From the NCBI GenBank assembly GCA_024426085.1, contig CP087974.1:1426001-1490000 (forward strand): a stretch of 64,000 bases of DNA. The letters run 5' to 3'. The DNA is from Rhizobium sp. RCAM05350. Its GTDB lineage: Bacteria > Pseudomonadota > Alphaproteobacteria > Rhizobiales > Rhizobiaceae. The position numbers and the translations under genes are program-made. The notes beneath the pieces were generated by a model. It was given only the letters and a program-made list of their open reading frames with translations. It was not told where the DNA came from and made no database searches. Positions 20,893-30,528 of the stretch are shown in pieces. Numbering within the stretch: position 1 is the stretch's first letter; each line of letters starts with the position of its first letter.

Positions 20893-21796
20893 CTATTCGA
20901 AATCGAGACGCCGCATGCTCTCGGCAATTTCGTCACGCACCCATTGCTTGAAGGCAGTGACCGTCTTGGTTTCGCGGCGCGAGGGGGCGTGACGAAATAA
21001 TGCGCTGAACCCCGTTGTCGCCCGGACCGGGAAAGGCATCACCAGTCGCTTCTCGATCAACGAGTAAGCGGCCAGCGTCTGCCATGCGAGCATCACACCC
21101 TGCCCGGCAATCGCCGCATCGAGACACAGCGAAGCATCGTTGAAGATATGCCGCGTCACCATGTGTTCTCCTGACAGGCCGACCTCGCGCAGCCACATCT
21201 CCCAACTGAGGGTGGAATGGCCGTCGATAATGGCGGGGATTTTCAGGATGTCCGCCGGCTCCTTCAGTTTTTCTGCAATGGCCGGAGAGCAGACGGGAAA
21301 GACCTCCTGCGCCAACAGAAGCTCGGCCCTGACGTCTGGCCAGTTGCCGGAGCCGACGCGGATGCCGATATCGACACCTGCACTTTCCAGATTGACCAGC
21401 GCCGTCGTCGCATCGATGCGCAGACGGATATCGGGATGCTTTTCGGTAAACCGATCCAGCCGATGCACCAGCCAACGTGCCGCAAATACCGGGGCGACCG
21501 AGATCGTCAGGATCGTCTCGTCCCGCCTCTTTGCCGAGGCGACTGCCTGATCCAGCGTTTCGAAACCGGCTGTCAGGTGCTTTAGAAAGTTCGCACCGAA
21601 CGGGGTCGCCAGCAGGCCGCGCGGCCTACGTTCGGAAGAGGACGCGGCCTAGCTGCTTCTCCGTCTTGATGATCTGCTGACTGACGGCGCCGATGGTCAC
21701 GCCAAGTTCCTCCGCCGCAGCCTGCAGCGATCCAAGGCGGCCGGCAACTTCGGCTGCCCGCAATCCATTAAGGTGAACGGCATTGAGGTCTTTCAT
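20893..21796 (-). CDS. LysR-family regulator (GcvA-like), one extra base
   Basis: About 300 residues. Start MKDLNAVHLNGLRAAEVAGR, followed by the helix-turn-helix SLQAAAEELGVTIGAVSQQI and the linker GRVLFERRPRGLLATPFG. An extra C/G at 21633 inside TTC|GAA creates an immediate stop; removal restores the frame through TISVAPVFAARWLVHRLDRF and an effector domain SAGVDIGIRVGSGNWPDVRA and CLDAAIAGQGVMLAWQ. The latter pair of motifs is typical of the GcvA/AmpR branch. Convergent with the GST gene and divergent from a small gene at 21859. An inverted repeat lies over its start region. Confidence 0.85.
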
Positions 21797-21811
21797 ATAG
21801 TTTTTCTATAT
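21795..21811. promoter_or_regulatory. Inverted repeat at the LysR start region
   Basis: ATATAG-TTTTT-CTATAT, arms of 6 bp with 5-bp spacer, in the 62-bp gap between the divergent LysR gene and small gene. Candidate autoregulatory or promoter element. Confidence 0.4.
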
Positions 21812-21858
21812 CAAACTCCCGGCAATCTCAATTGAAATTGCTGATGACAAGGAGGATC

Positions 21859-22086
21859 ATGTCCTTATCGAAGAAGGATGGTGATGCCATGTTGAAGATT
21901 TTCTCCATACTCGACCAGCTGCTTCCCGCTCCCGCAGATGACGACACCGACGCAAGCTGGTCCTACGATCTGCTCCGCCATCCGGACATCGCCCGAATGG
22001 ATACACGCGAACTGGGCGACCTGCCCTTCCCCGGCAAGACCACTCGCTTGGCACCAAAGCAGCCCGGCGAGGCCTGCCGGGCCTGA
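21859..22086 (+). CDS. Small hypothetical protein
   Basis: About 75 residues beginning MSLSKKDGDAMLKIFSILDQ. The start was chosen for the strong ribosome site AAGGAGGATC directly before it; an upstream ATG at 21832 and an internal one at 21889 are alternatives. The part LLRHPDIARMDTRELGDLPF has the look of the short Arg/Leu-rich C-termini of DUF1127-type small proteins, but I do not recognise the family. Divergent from the LysR gene, which may regulate it. Confidence 0.5.
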   Translation: MSLSKKDGDAMLKIFSILDQLLPAPADDDTDASWSYDLLRHPDIARMDTRELGDLPFPGKTTRLAPKQPGEACRA

Positions 22087-22157
22087 CAGCTGCCTTACGG
22101 GGTACTTGAACCGGGTTCCATTTCATCGGAAACTAGCCACGATCAGCGGGTAAGACG

Positions 22158-22530
22158 ATGACAGGCAATCTTGAAACGGATTTCGAGCGGGTAACGCGGC
22201 TCGCCGAAACCGCGGGCCTTCCGGAGGTGACGCGTGGCACCTCCTACGGAACCCCTGCGCTGGAAGTCCGGGGCAAGAGTTTCGTGCGCATGAAGGAGGC
22301 GGGTGTCCTCGTCGTCATGTGTGCGCTCGAAGAGAAAGACATGCTGATCGAACTGGCGCCTGAGCTTTATTTCGAGACCGACCATTACAAGGGCTGGCCG
22401 GCCATGCTGGTCCGTCTTGACGTCGTCAACGATCAGGACCTGACACAAAGGCTGATCGCCGCCTGGCGGCAGAAGGCGCCGAAGCGCCTTGCCGCCAGTT
22501 TCTGTAGCAACCGGGACACTTCAAGTTTAG
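22158..22530 (+). CDS. MmcQ/YjbR-family protein (one extra base)
   Basis: About 123 residues after removing a T at 22503 inside TTC|GTA; uncorrected the frame runs on into the convergent gene. Conserved features are TDFERVTRLAETAGLPEVTR, SYGTPALEVRGKSFVRMKEA, and the typical DHYKGWPAMLVRLDVV, all hallmarks of the YjbR/CyaY-like fold. Cytoplasmic, possibly DNA-binding, function unknown. Its corrected end overlaps the end of the convergent GST gene by 4 bp. Confidence 0.82.
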
Positions 22531-23146
22531 CCGGCAGCGACGGACAGGACCTTTTCACTGCCGGACGCTCGGCCATGCGCTGGCTGTGTTCGTAGACTTT
22601 CGGAAAACGCTTGGGATCGACACCATCGCCTTCCAGCCAGCCGGTGAAGGTGAAGAGGTAGGGATCGGCGATCGAGTAAGTCTCCCCCATGACCCAGGGA
22701 CCGGAAAACATGGTGGTTTCGATCAGGTCGAAACAGTCGCTCATATTGCTGGCCACCTTCAGCGTCATAGCCTCGATCACTGCCGGATCATCCGCCCAAC
22801 GGCTGCCACGGCGCTTGTGCGCATGGGCGACATGCACGGTCGAGCAGAGATAGGCGTTGAAGGACTGGATGCGCGCGAACTCGAATGGATCCTCCGGGAC
22901 GGCGATCGGCGTATCCGGAAAACTCTGGCCGATATAGGCAAGGATGGCGGGAGATTCGGTGATAACGCCTCGATTCGTGACCAGCGCCGGAACGCGGCCT
23001 TTCGGGTTGACGCGCAGAAAATCGGGCGAACGCTGCAGTTGCTTGCCGAAATCGATGCGTTCTGCCTCATAAGCCGCGCCAGCGTCCTCAAGGGCGATAT
23101 GAGACGCCTGCGAGCAACTTCCAGGCGAAAAATAAAGCTTCAACAT
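22527..23146 (-). CDS. Glutathione S-transferase (one-base loss near the end)
   Basis: About 206 residues. N-domain MLKLYFSPGSCSQASHIALE with the catalytic region SPGSCSQA, and the conserved FLRVNPKGRVPALVTNRGVI with ESPAILAYIGQ. C-domain ETYSIADPYLFTFTGWLEGD includes the capping box. A lost A in the run complementary to 22552-22555 moves the last residues out of frame; restoring it yields VKKVLSVAAG and a stop at 22527. Upstream on the reverse strand the leader is short. It resembles the beta/YfcG-like GSTs. Substrate unknown. Confidence 0.87.
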
Positions 23147-23240
23147 ACAAGCTCTCCATCCATTTTCCGGCGACAAACCGGCATGTTCCGGCGCGGAACA
23201 TATCAACCGCGCTGAATGTTTGCCAGTCATTTGCCCACGA

Positions 23241-23611
23241 TCATGCCGGTGTTATCACGGCACAACCCGGCACATCTTCCAGCCGGAAATAGACTGGAAT
23301 GCCGCGCTGCGGGCAATCCGCACGTCATTGTCGGCACCCTTGCTCTCGCCTGGCAGACGCAGAACAGCCTCGCAAAGCTGCAGGAACCGCCCGGCGACGG
23401 GGTGGAAAATCTGCTCGTAGAGGTCGTCACCCACCTCACGCCCGCCCGCCGCATGCCAGATCGGCAGCGCCACCCACTCGCCGATCATCGGCACATGCCC
23501 TGCCTGAAACAGCGCATGCGACGGCGCTTCCAGACGCTTGAGGTTTGAAGCCATCTTCTCGGGGTCGTCGCCGGTGCCGGATCTGTAGGGCCCAGCAATC
23601 AAAATCAGCAT
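23241..23611 (-). CDS. DUF4406 protein (nucleoside 2-deoxyribosyltransferase-like)
   Basis: About 123 residues, starting MLILIAGPYRSGTGDDPEKM with GGAG six bases upstream of the ATG; MEKIM at 23623 is an alternative. GPYRSG and the helix that follows match DUF4406, a Rossmann-like fold related to nucleoside 2-deoxyribosyltransferases. Later segments are PMIGEWVALPIWHAAGG and RLPGESKGADNDVRIAR. A base loss near 23310 separates this from RGIPVYFRLEDVPGCAVITP and the stop at 23241. Divergent from the DeoR regulator, with shared operator-like repeats between, so it is probably that regulator's target. Confidence 0.75.
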
Positions 23612-23629
23612 GATTTTCTCCATAATTTG

Positions 23630-23683
23630 CACGATAATTCCAGATTAATCTGGATATCTCACGATAAATCATGCAATATCGTG
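23630..23683. promoter_or_regulatory. Operator cluster between DUF4406 gene and deoR-type regulator
   Basis: Contains CACGATA at 23630-23636 and 23660-23666, the inverted copy TATCGTG at 23677-23683, and a perfect 16-bp palindrome TCCAGATTAATCTGGA at 23639-23654. DeoR-family regulators bind repeated short sites, so this is a likely binding region for the adjacent gene product. Confidence 0.6.
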
Positions 23684-23712
23684 CAGAGTCAAGATGCGAT
23701 TTGGAGACTGAA

Positions 23713-24465
23713 ATGCTGACTTCGCAACGGCGAGCACTGATCTCGGCGCGACTGGCAAACGACGGACAGATCGTCGCCGGTGAGCTGGCGAGGGAATTCG
23801 ACCTGTCGGAAGACACGATCCGGCGGGATCTGCGCGATATGGCGGCGGCCGGGCTGTTGAAGCGGGTGCATGGCGGCGCGCTGCCGGTGACGCCGCCGCT
23901 TCCGGACCTGGAGAGCCGCCAGACGATGTCCACCGACGTCAAGAAACGGCTGGGGCGCAAGGCAGCGGAGCTGGTGCGCGCGGGACAACTGATCTTCATC
24001 GACGGCGGCACCACCAATGCCGAACTGGTGCGCGCCTTGCCCCGCGACATGGCGCTGACGATTGCCACCCACAGCCCGGTGATTGCAGCACTTTTGGAAA
24101 AACACCGCGCCGAGGTCATCTTGATCGGCGGCAGGCTCTACAAGCATTCGATGGTCTCGACCGGGGCCGCGGCCCTTGCTGCCATCGGCATGCTGCGACC
24201 CGACATCTTCTTCCTCGGCGCCACAGCCATCCATCCGACGCACGGGCTTTCAACCGGAGACTATGAGGAAGCCGCCATCAAGCGCGCCATCGCGGCACGC
24301 TCAGCAGAAACGGTGACACTGCTGACCGAGGAAAAATTCGGCGCCGTCTCGCCGCACCACATTGCCGGCATCGAGGAGATAGCAGGCCTGATCATTCCCG
24401 CCAGCATGGCGCCGGAGACCAGTGCGCCCTACCGGCAGAAAGCCGTGCGGATCATCGAGGCGTGA
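23713..24465 (+). CDS. DeoR/GlpR-family transcriptional regulator
   Basis: About 250 residues. The DeoR helix-turn-helix reads LTSQRRALISARLANDGQIV then REFDLSEDTIRRDLRDMAAA with GLLKRVHGGALP, the canonical DeoR signature. The sugar-phosphate-sensing C-domain has FIDGGTTNAELVRALP, AEVILIGGRLYKHSMVSTG and FLGATAIHPTHGLSTGDYEE. Start ATG at 23713. The frame is intact. It ends 3 bp before the convergent asparaginase stop. Divergent from a DUF4406 gene with shared repeats. Likely senses a phosphorylated sugar or nucleoside; the ligand is not identified. Confidence 0.9.
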   Translation: MLTSQRRALISARLANDGQIVAGELAREFDLSEDTIRRDLRDMAAAGLLKRVHGGALPVTPPLPDLESRQTMSTDVKKRLGRKAAELVRAGQLIFIDGGTTNAELVRALPRDMALTIATHSPVIAALLEKHRAEVILIGGRLYKHSMVSTGAAALAAIGMLRPDIFFLGATAIHPTHGLSTGDYEEAAIKRAIAARSAETVTLLTEEKFGAVSPHHIAGIEEIAGLIIPASMAPETSAPYRQKAVRIIEA

Positions 24466-24468
24466 GGA

Positions 24469-25472
24469 TCAGGCGAAAGCGCCGGTGACCCGGACGTCGC
24501 CGACGTGGATGCCGTTCCAGTTTCTCATCGAATGGCTGGCCTGCGCCATCAGGTTTTGGTGCAGTTCCGGCTCGTCGGTGAAGAAACGGGCGAGCGTGGC
24601 GGCGACCATGGCTTCGGCAGCGCGGGTGGCACCGTCCTCGCATTTGAGCGCAATCGCGATGCCCTTTCCGGGATGGCAGCGCAGAACACGCCTTCGGCAC
24701 CGGTCTTGGCAAAGATACGGCCGGGTGCCGTCTGCATCAGCCGTGTGCAGGCGCGCTTGCTGCCAGCGACATAGAAGGGCTCGGCCATGCAGGCCTCAAT
24801 CAAACGCTTCGAGGCTTTGGCACGCAGCGGTTCCAGGCCGTTTCCGGTCGCCATTTTGGCAAAGCCGTGCGCAAGCCCCTTCAAGGGCACGGCGTAGGTC
24901 GGGATCGAGCAGCCGTCGGTGCCGCAATTGTCGTGGCCAAGAACCGCACCGGTCAGGCTTTCCATGACGCCGCGGATTTCGCGCTGCAGCGGGTGATCGT
25001 AAGTGACATAGCCCGCCGGCTCCTCACCGCTATGGCAGCAGGCGCAGATGAAGCCGGCATGTTTGCCGGAGCAATTGTTGTGCAGCGCCGTCGGGTGCTC
25101 CAGCAAGCGCGCCTGGTTGACGATGGTGTCCTGATTGATCGACCAATGGGAACCACATTCGAGCGTCGAGAGATCCCTGCCCGCTGCCGCCAGCATCTCG
25201 GCAGCCAGAGCTACATGTTCCGGCTCCCCATTATGCGAGGAGCAGGAAAGCGCCAAAGCCCGCTTGTCGAAACCGTAGGCATCGGCGGCACCGGTCTCCA
25301 TCAGCGGCAGCGCCTGCATGGCCTTGCAGGCCGAGCGCGGGAAGACGCCAGCATCGGTATCGCCGAGCGAAAACACGGTGTTCCCATCGCCATCGACAAC
25401 GATGACCATGCCGCGATGGCGGCTTTCGACCAGATTACCGCGCGTGACTTCAACAAGAACCGGGTTCGACAT
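24469..25472 (-). CDS. Asparaginase of the Rhizobium etli (ReAV) type
   Basis: Hydrolyses L-asparagine to aspartate and ammonia. About 334 residues, belonging to the serine-beta-lactamase-like asparaginase class, not the E. coli fold. Active-site motifs are visible: PRSACKAMQALPL (Ser/Lys pair), ALSCSSHNGEPEH (Ser), LHNNCSGKHAGFICACC (metal-binding Cys and Lys) and GHDNCGTDGCSIPTYAVP (second Cys). A lost A near 24665 separates FCAAIPE from KGIAIALKCEDGATRAAEAM and the end VGDVRVTGAFA. Starts MSNPVLVEVTRGNLVES. Convergent with the DeoR regulator. In R. etli such enzymes allow asparagine to serve as carbon and nitrogen source. Confidence 0.9.
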
Positions 25473-25547
25473 GGTTGTGCCCTCAAAAATCCAACTTCTC
25501 CCCTGTCTTTAGACCAAGACACAGAAACACAAAACCCGGACCCATCC

Positions 25548-26285
25548 ATGAAATTTGTTCAAAGGCTGTTTCTTGCCATCCTATTCGTCTACCTGCTGCC
25601 CGCGCTGGCTTCGGCCGGCTGGTGGTATGTCAAGGACAGGCCGGGAAGCTGGCGGGAGGCGGACTGGTCGTCGGCCCATATCCTGCCGAAGCCAAGCGAC
25701 GATCAGGATGCGGCGATCTATATTTTTTCCGCCACCACGGGCGGCATGAAGGGTGCGGTCGCCAGCCATTCCTGGATCGTCACCAAGGGACAGGGCGATA
25801 TGACCTACAACCGCTATGATAAAGTCGGCTGGGGCTCGCTGATCCGCCGCAACGGTTATCCGGCCGATGCGCGCTGGTATTCGAACACACCGAACCTCGT
25901 CGTCAGTGTCAAGGGTGACGAAGCGGCCGAGCTCATCCCGAAGATAGAACAGGCGATCCAGTCCTACCCCTATTCCAAGCCCGGCAGCTACCGGATTTGG
26001 CCGGGGCCGAACTCCAACACCTTCGTCGCCCATGTGCTTCGCTCTGTGCCTGAACTCGGCGCGGTTTTGCCGTCTGATGCGGTCGGCCGCGACTATCTGC
26101 CCGAGGGCAAGCTGTTTTCAGTCGATGCCGACGGGATGGATATGCACGCAACGCTCTACGGGCTCTTCGGCATTTCGGCCGGCATCCGCAGCGGTCTGGA
26201 GGTACATTTCATGGGGTTGGTGGCGGGATTTGACGTGATGCGCCCGGCGGTGAAGATACCGGCACTCGGGCGGTTCGGGGCGTAG
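25548..26285 (+). CDS. DUF3750 membrane-anchored protein
   Basis: A 245-residue protein with an N-terminal hydrophobic segment [20 protein letters not shown] that could be a signal anchor or cleaved signal. The body has AAIYIFSATTGGMKGAVASH, HSWIVTKGQGDMTYNRYDKV, and PGPNSNTFVAHVLRSVPEL, the conserved core of DUF3750, whose H..W and N.F/H residues suggest a papain/NlpC-like active site. Intact. Divergent from the asparaginase gene across 75 bp. Function not established. Confidence 0.82.
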   Translation: MKFVQRLFLAILFVYLLPALASAGWWYVKDRPGSWREADWSSAHILPKPSDDQDAAIYIFSATTGGMKGAVASHSWIVTKGQGDMTYNRYDKVGWGSLIRRNGYPADARWYSNTPNLVVSVKGDEAAELIPKIEQAIQSYPYSKPGSYRIWPGPNSNTFVAHVLRSVPELGAVLPSDAVGRDYLPEGKLFSVDADGMDMHATLYGLFGISAGIRSGLEVHFMGLVAGFDVMRPAVKIPALGRFGA

Positions 26286-26297
26286 AAGACAAACAAA

Positions 26298-26330
26298 AGG
26301 GCCGCACAAGGCGGCCCTCCATGAGTTTTT
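26298..26330 (+). terminator. Rho-independent terminator of the DUF3750 gene
   Basis: AGGGCCGC / GCGGCCCT hairpin 13 bp after the stop, followed at 26326 by TTTTT. The next 217 bp to the quinone reductase show no recognisable gene. Confidence 0.75.
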
Positions 26331-26547
26331 GGCCAGGTAAGAGGCCCGGACCGTATCTTCTCAAAGACACGACCCACAGGAAGGCGGGTTCAGATCGAGG
26401 GCTGCCTCGTTCCGATCACTACAACTCCCATGCCCGTTACGAGGTTCGAAATCTCATTAGACACTGGATCACCTTCCTTTCGTTCAATTGAAGATGAAGT
26501 AAAGGTAATCTGATTCTTGCCGATTGCAAGAGTGCGCGGTTTAGACT

Positions 26548-27546
26548 TTAGAATGTCATGACGATCTTGCCGATGTGATCGCCGGCTTCCATCAACCGGT
26601 GCGCTTCTACGACCTCCGTAAACGGCACGACCGCATGCATCACCGGCGCGATATCGCCATCCTCCAAAAGTGGCCAGACATTATCTTCCAGATCGTCGTG
26701 GATCGATTCCTTTTCGACAGCGGTGCGCGGCCGCATGGCGGACCCCATGATGTGCAGGCGCTTGCCGAGAATGGCAGCGATGTTGGCGTTTTCGACGGTG
26801 GCGCCGCCGAGGAAGGCGATGATCGACAAGCGGCCATCCTTGGCAAGGCAGCTGATGTTGCGGTCGAAATAGGGAGCGCCGACCATGTCGAGAATGACAT
26901 CGACGCCGCGTCCGCCGGTTTCCTCAAGGATCACCGATTTGAAATCCTCCTCGCGATAGTTGATCGCCCGCTTGGCGCCCAGCGAAACGCAGGCGTCGCA
27001 CTTGTCCTTGCTGCCGGCGGTGACGAACACCTCAGCGCCGAAAGCGCGGGCCAACTGGATGGCGGTGGTGCCGATGCCGCTGGAGCCGCCATGGATGAGG
27101 ATCTTTTCGCCTTCGACCAGATCGGCCATCTGAAAGACATTGGCCCAGACGGTGAAGAAGGTTTCCGGCAGGGCCGCCGCGCGTGCCGCATCATAGCCTT
27201 TCGGCCAGGGCATCGCCTGCGTTGCCGGCAGTGCGCAGAACTCGGCATAACCGCCGCCATTGGCGAGGCCGCAGACCTTGTCGCCGACGATGAACCCTTC
27301 GGCCCCCTCGCCCATGGCTACAACTTCACCGGCCACTTCCAGCCCGAGGATCGGGCTTGCGCCCGGCGGTGGCGGATAGTTGCCGAGCCGCTGCAGCACA
27401 TCGGGGCGGTTGACGCCTGCTGCTTCGAGACGGATCAGAATGTCACCGGGTTTCAGCACAGGCAGCGGCCCGCGAGCCAGAACCATCTTTTCCGGGCCGC
27501 CGGGGGACGGAAGATCGACATAGGTCATTTCGCTCGGCAGGGTCAC
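26548..27546 (-). CDS. NAD(P)H-quinone oxidoreductase (PIG3/QorA-type)
   Basis: About 332 residues of the zinc-free MDR superfamily, which reduces quinones with NAD(P)H. The N-terminal GroES-like domain has [20 protein letters not shown] and [19 protein letters not shown]; the Rossmann domain has [20 protein letters not shown] with the GxSxGIG nucleotide loop, then [20 protein letters not shown]. The GTG start at 27546 is preceded by AGGAG at the right distance; ATG at 27528 is an alternative. Intact. The PIG3-like motif [13 protein letters not shown] distinguishes it from typical QorA. Confidence 0.88.
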   Translation of the reverse strand: MTLPSEMTYVDLPSPGGPEKMVLARGPLPVLKPGDILIRLEAAGVNRPDVLQRLGNYPPPPGASPILGLEVAGEVVAMGEGAEGFIVGDKVCGLANGGGYAEFCALPATQAMPWPKGYDAARAAALPETFFTVWANVFQMADLVEGEKILIHGGSSGIGTTAIQLARAFGAEVFVTAGSKDKCDACVSLGAKRAINYREEDFKSVILEETGGRGVDVILDMVGAPYFDRNISCLAKDGRLSIIAFLGGATVENANIAAILGKRLHIMGSAMRPRTAVEKESIHDDLEDNVWPLLEDGDIAPVMHAVVPFTEVVEAHRLMEAGDHIGKIVMTF

Positions 27547-27866
27547 GGCTTTCTCCTCGATGGGTACTGATCGGTTATCTAGCGCGCCAGGTGAAAACGA
27601 CAAAGCGGTGTTTTGCCCGCACCTCAGACATGCTGCGCCGCATCATGACAAAAATGTACCATTGAGAGGCCTGCAAACATTAAGTTTCTTTAATTTGAAA
27701 CTGCCCAAAAACCATCATAGCCTCCCACTCTAAGCCGGGACCCGGCTGCGGCTCTCCAGCATGGCGCGGCGCAAGAACATGAGGCTACGGCGGTTACGCC
27801 ACTGACACACTGACACCGTCCGCATGAGCGTACCCGACCGCGGTAAGACGCTTCGGGATCATGCAG
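27547..27866. other. 320-bp intergenic region without recognised gene
   Basis: Upstream of the quinone reductase. Contains an AT-rich stretch (27670-27715) with possible promoter elements and no frame with a convincing start, codon use or homology. Confidence 0.4.
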
Positions 27867-27905
27867 AAACGGGCTGGAACCCATGATGGGTTTCAGCCCG
27901 TTTTC
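27867..27905. terminator. Strong hairpin, terminator of the EAL-GGDEF gene
   Basis: ACGGGCTG...CAGCCCGT outer arms enclose AACCCAT/ATGGGTT, with TTTTCGTTTC on the plus side and TTTCTG on the minus side. It lies 28 bp downstream of the reverse-strand gene's stop. Confidence 0.8.
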
Positions 27906-27933
27906 GTTTCAAGACGGTCGATGAAGCATGGGA

Positions 27934-29740
27934 TCAGACCTGCGCGTCGCCAAAGGTATCGAAGACCATGCCGTCATCGCTTTCCTTGGCGCGGCTCTTG
28001 ATTTCGGCGATGCGGGCGCTGACGGCCTGGGCGTCGGAGAAGACAAACCCTTCCGGCAGGATGAGCACCGCGATCGAGCAGCGCATCAGCGGGAAGATGG
28101 TGGTCTCGCCGCTGCGGCCATGGCCGGTCATGTAACCTGCCTGCTGGTGATCGGCTGAATAGAGCTGGCGGACGTCGCTGCGGAATTCCGAGAGAACGCG
28201 GGGAAAGAACCGTCGCCACTTCCTCGCGCGTCCAGCCGCTGACGCCGATGAAGAAATCGTCGCCGCCGACATGGCCGAGAAACTTTTCCTCGCCGATGAA
28301 ATGGCGGCGCATCAGGGCGGCAAACAGCGAGATGGCCAGATCGCCCTTCTGGAAGCCGTAGTGATCGTTGAACGGTTTGAAACTGTCGAAGTCGCAATAG
28401 CAGAAGTAGCGCGCCTCGTCGGCATCGAGTACGGCGCCCTGCACATAATCGCGGATGGCGCGGTTGCCCGGCAGGCCTGTCAGCGGGTTCTGTTCCTGTG
28501 CCGTCTTCAGCTGCTTTTCGCTGATGATCTTCAACAGCGACGAGGCAGACAGGATGCCGGCATAGCGCATGTTTTCCGTCAGGATCACGCAGTCACTGCC
28601 GTCCATGCCGGCAAAAATCTTCAGCATCTCGTCGGCCGGGGTCTCCAGATCGGCGATCGGCGCCGGGCTGACGAAATGCGAGATATGGCGCTGATAGAGA
28701 TGGTTTTTCAGGAGATCGCGACCAAAGGGATGATAGATCATCTCCTTGACGTGATACTCGTGCAGCACGCCGCGCGGCTCGCCATTTGCGTTCAGCACCG
28801 GGAAGAAGCTGCGCTGCGGCGAGCGGCGGAACAGTTCGAACACCGAATCCAGATCGTCGTTCTCGCGCAGTGCCGGCACCTGCTCGACCTGCTTGCGGAT
28901 CAGGATACTGTCGAGCGAGGTCGACTGGCGCCGTGCGCCGGCGGTCTGTTCCAGATGCGAGTAGGCCGGCTGCAGATCGGCGAAATGCACGGTCGGGCGG
29001 GCGACGAAATAGCCCTGGACGAGATCACAGCCGAGATCGCGGCAGGTGGCAAATTCGGCTTCGGTCTCCACGCCTTCGGCAATCACCCTTGTGCCGAGCA
29101 CATGAGCGGTGTTGACCGTGTGGCGGACCATATGACGCTTGCGGGGGCTCGATTCAATGCCGGAGATGAAATGCCGGTCGATCTTCAGATAATCCACCGG
29201 CTGGTCGCAGAGCAGTTTCAGGCCGTTGAAGCCGACGCCGAAATCATCGATCGCCAGCTTGAATCCGGCCAGCCGCAGCCTTTTCACCAGATTGGAAAAA
29301 TCCGGCATCTTGCCGCTGTCGAAACGCTCGGACAGTTCAAAGCAGATCGACGATGGCGGAATATTGGCGCGTTTCAGGTGATTGCCGAGCCGCTCGACGA
29401 GATCGCCTTCCAGCCCGATCAGACGGCTGTCGAAATTGACGAACAGGGTGCGCGAGGCAAAATCCGGCAGGCTGGCAAAGCCGGCAAAGGCGCGGGTGTT
29501 GATCATATGCTCCAGCGCCAAGAGCTGCCCCGCCTCCTCGGCCTTGTCGAGCAGTTCGATCGGCGATTTGAAACCCAGCCGCTCAAAACCCCGCATCAAC
29601 GTTTCGTAGCCGAACACGGCCCCTGTGGCGATTTCGGCGATCGGCTGGAAGGCGTTTTCGATCGCGAGTTTCGCCAGTATGACGATCTGGTCGTCACCGA
29701 AGCGGCGCAGGGACAGCATTTCAGCGGGAACGGCGGACAT
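27934..29740 (-). CDS. EAL-CBS-GGDEF c-di-GMP protein (one extra base)
   Basis: About 601 residues. Order is unusual: N-terminal EAL-like domain (AFQPIAEIATGAVFGYETLM, FELSERFDSGK, LAIDDFGVGFNGLKLL, RVIAEGVETEAEF), central CBS pair (VEQVPALRENDDLDSVFELF; RGVLHEYHVKEM; IFAGMDGSDCVILTENMRYA), and C-terminal GGDEF (NPLTGLPGNRAIRDYVQ; FCYCDFDSFKPFNDHYGFQK; HVGGDDFFIGV). The EAL signature is ETL and the GGDEF signature GGDDF, so activity is uncertain. An extra C in the run at 28201-28204 region (CCC|GCG) displaces the last ~95 residues; correction gives RVLSEFRSDVRQLYSADHQQ and an end at FDTFGDAQV. Confidence 0.86.
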
Positions 29741-29888
29741 GCGGGAACTCCGGAGGCGGATATGAGATCACGCGCAAGATCGTTCCGCAGGCCTGAATTT
29801 TCCGTTTCCCCAACATGACAGTTTGATGAAAGTTCAATGACTGTCGCAAGTTAGCGGCACAACGCAGGCATGGCCCTGCAACCCGTTG

Positions 29889-30437
29889 CTACCCTTTGGC
29901 GAGTACCCCGAAGGCGATGAGCGCGAGGCCCTGCATGACCAGATCGATCGCCAGGAACAGGCCGAGAATCCACAGGCTGTTGACCGGCCATCCGGCGGCG
30001 ATGATCAAGCCCGCGATGAGCGTGACCACACCGCCAAGCGCGATCCATCCCCACCCCTCGAGTGGTCGCAGCCGAAATCCGGTCCAGATCCGAAGAGCGC
30101 CCGCGACGATCAGGGCGACAGCCATCAGCAATGTCAGAGCGGCCGAAGCGAGCATCGGATTAAGGAAGGCAAAGACGCCGGCAACGGTGTAGCAGGCGCC
30201 ACTGAGGATCCAGTAGAACACGCTTTCCCATTTCTTCACGCGAAAAGCCTGCGCCAGATGCAGTATGCCACCGATCAGCATGAGCATGCCGACATAATAG
30301 ACGGAGGCCACCGTTGCGGCCATGACGTTGCCGAAGGCGATACCGCCGCCCATGATCAGCGCCACACCAAGGGCGACGAACCATCCCCATTTTTCGCCAA
30401 GCGGTGGCCTGAGAGCGATGTCGGAGTTCTGAATCAT
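29889..30437 (-). CDS. HdeD-family membrane protein (DUF308)
   Basis: A 182-residue inner-membrane protein with six predicted hydrophobic helices arranged as three DUF308 hairpins: WGWFVALGVALIMGGGIAFG, YYVGMLMLIGGILHLAQAF, LLMAVALIVAGALRIWTGFR, WGWIALGGVVTLIAGLIIAA and LWILGLFLAIDLVMQGLALI. HdeD members are linked to acid resistance in E. coli; the role here is unknown. Intact. Lies between a c-di-GMP gene and an EamA transporter on the same strand but with separate leaders. Confidence 0.88.
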   Translation of the reverse strand: MIQNSDIALRPPLGEKWGWFVALGVALIMGGGIAFGNVMAATVASVYYVGMLMLIGGILHLAQAFRVKKWESVFYWILSGACYTVAGVFAFLNPMLASAALTLLMAVALIVAGALRIWTGFRLRPLEGWGWIALGGVVTLIAGLIIAAGWPVNSLWILGLFLAIDLVMQGLALIAFGVLAKG

Positions 30438-30528
30438 AATGCAACCCTCAATTCAACATACCGATGTCAATGTAATCCTAGATAGAATAACAACTTTTTA
30501 ACATCCGATACCCGGTTGCAAATCCGCT

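Noticed and set aside
28271-29818. A 515-codon plus-strand frame opposite the EAL-GGDEF gene
   Set aside because: Antisense shadow in a GC-rich gene, without motifs or a ribosome site.
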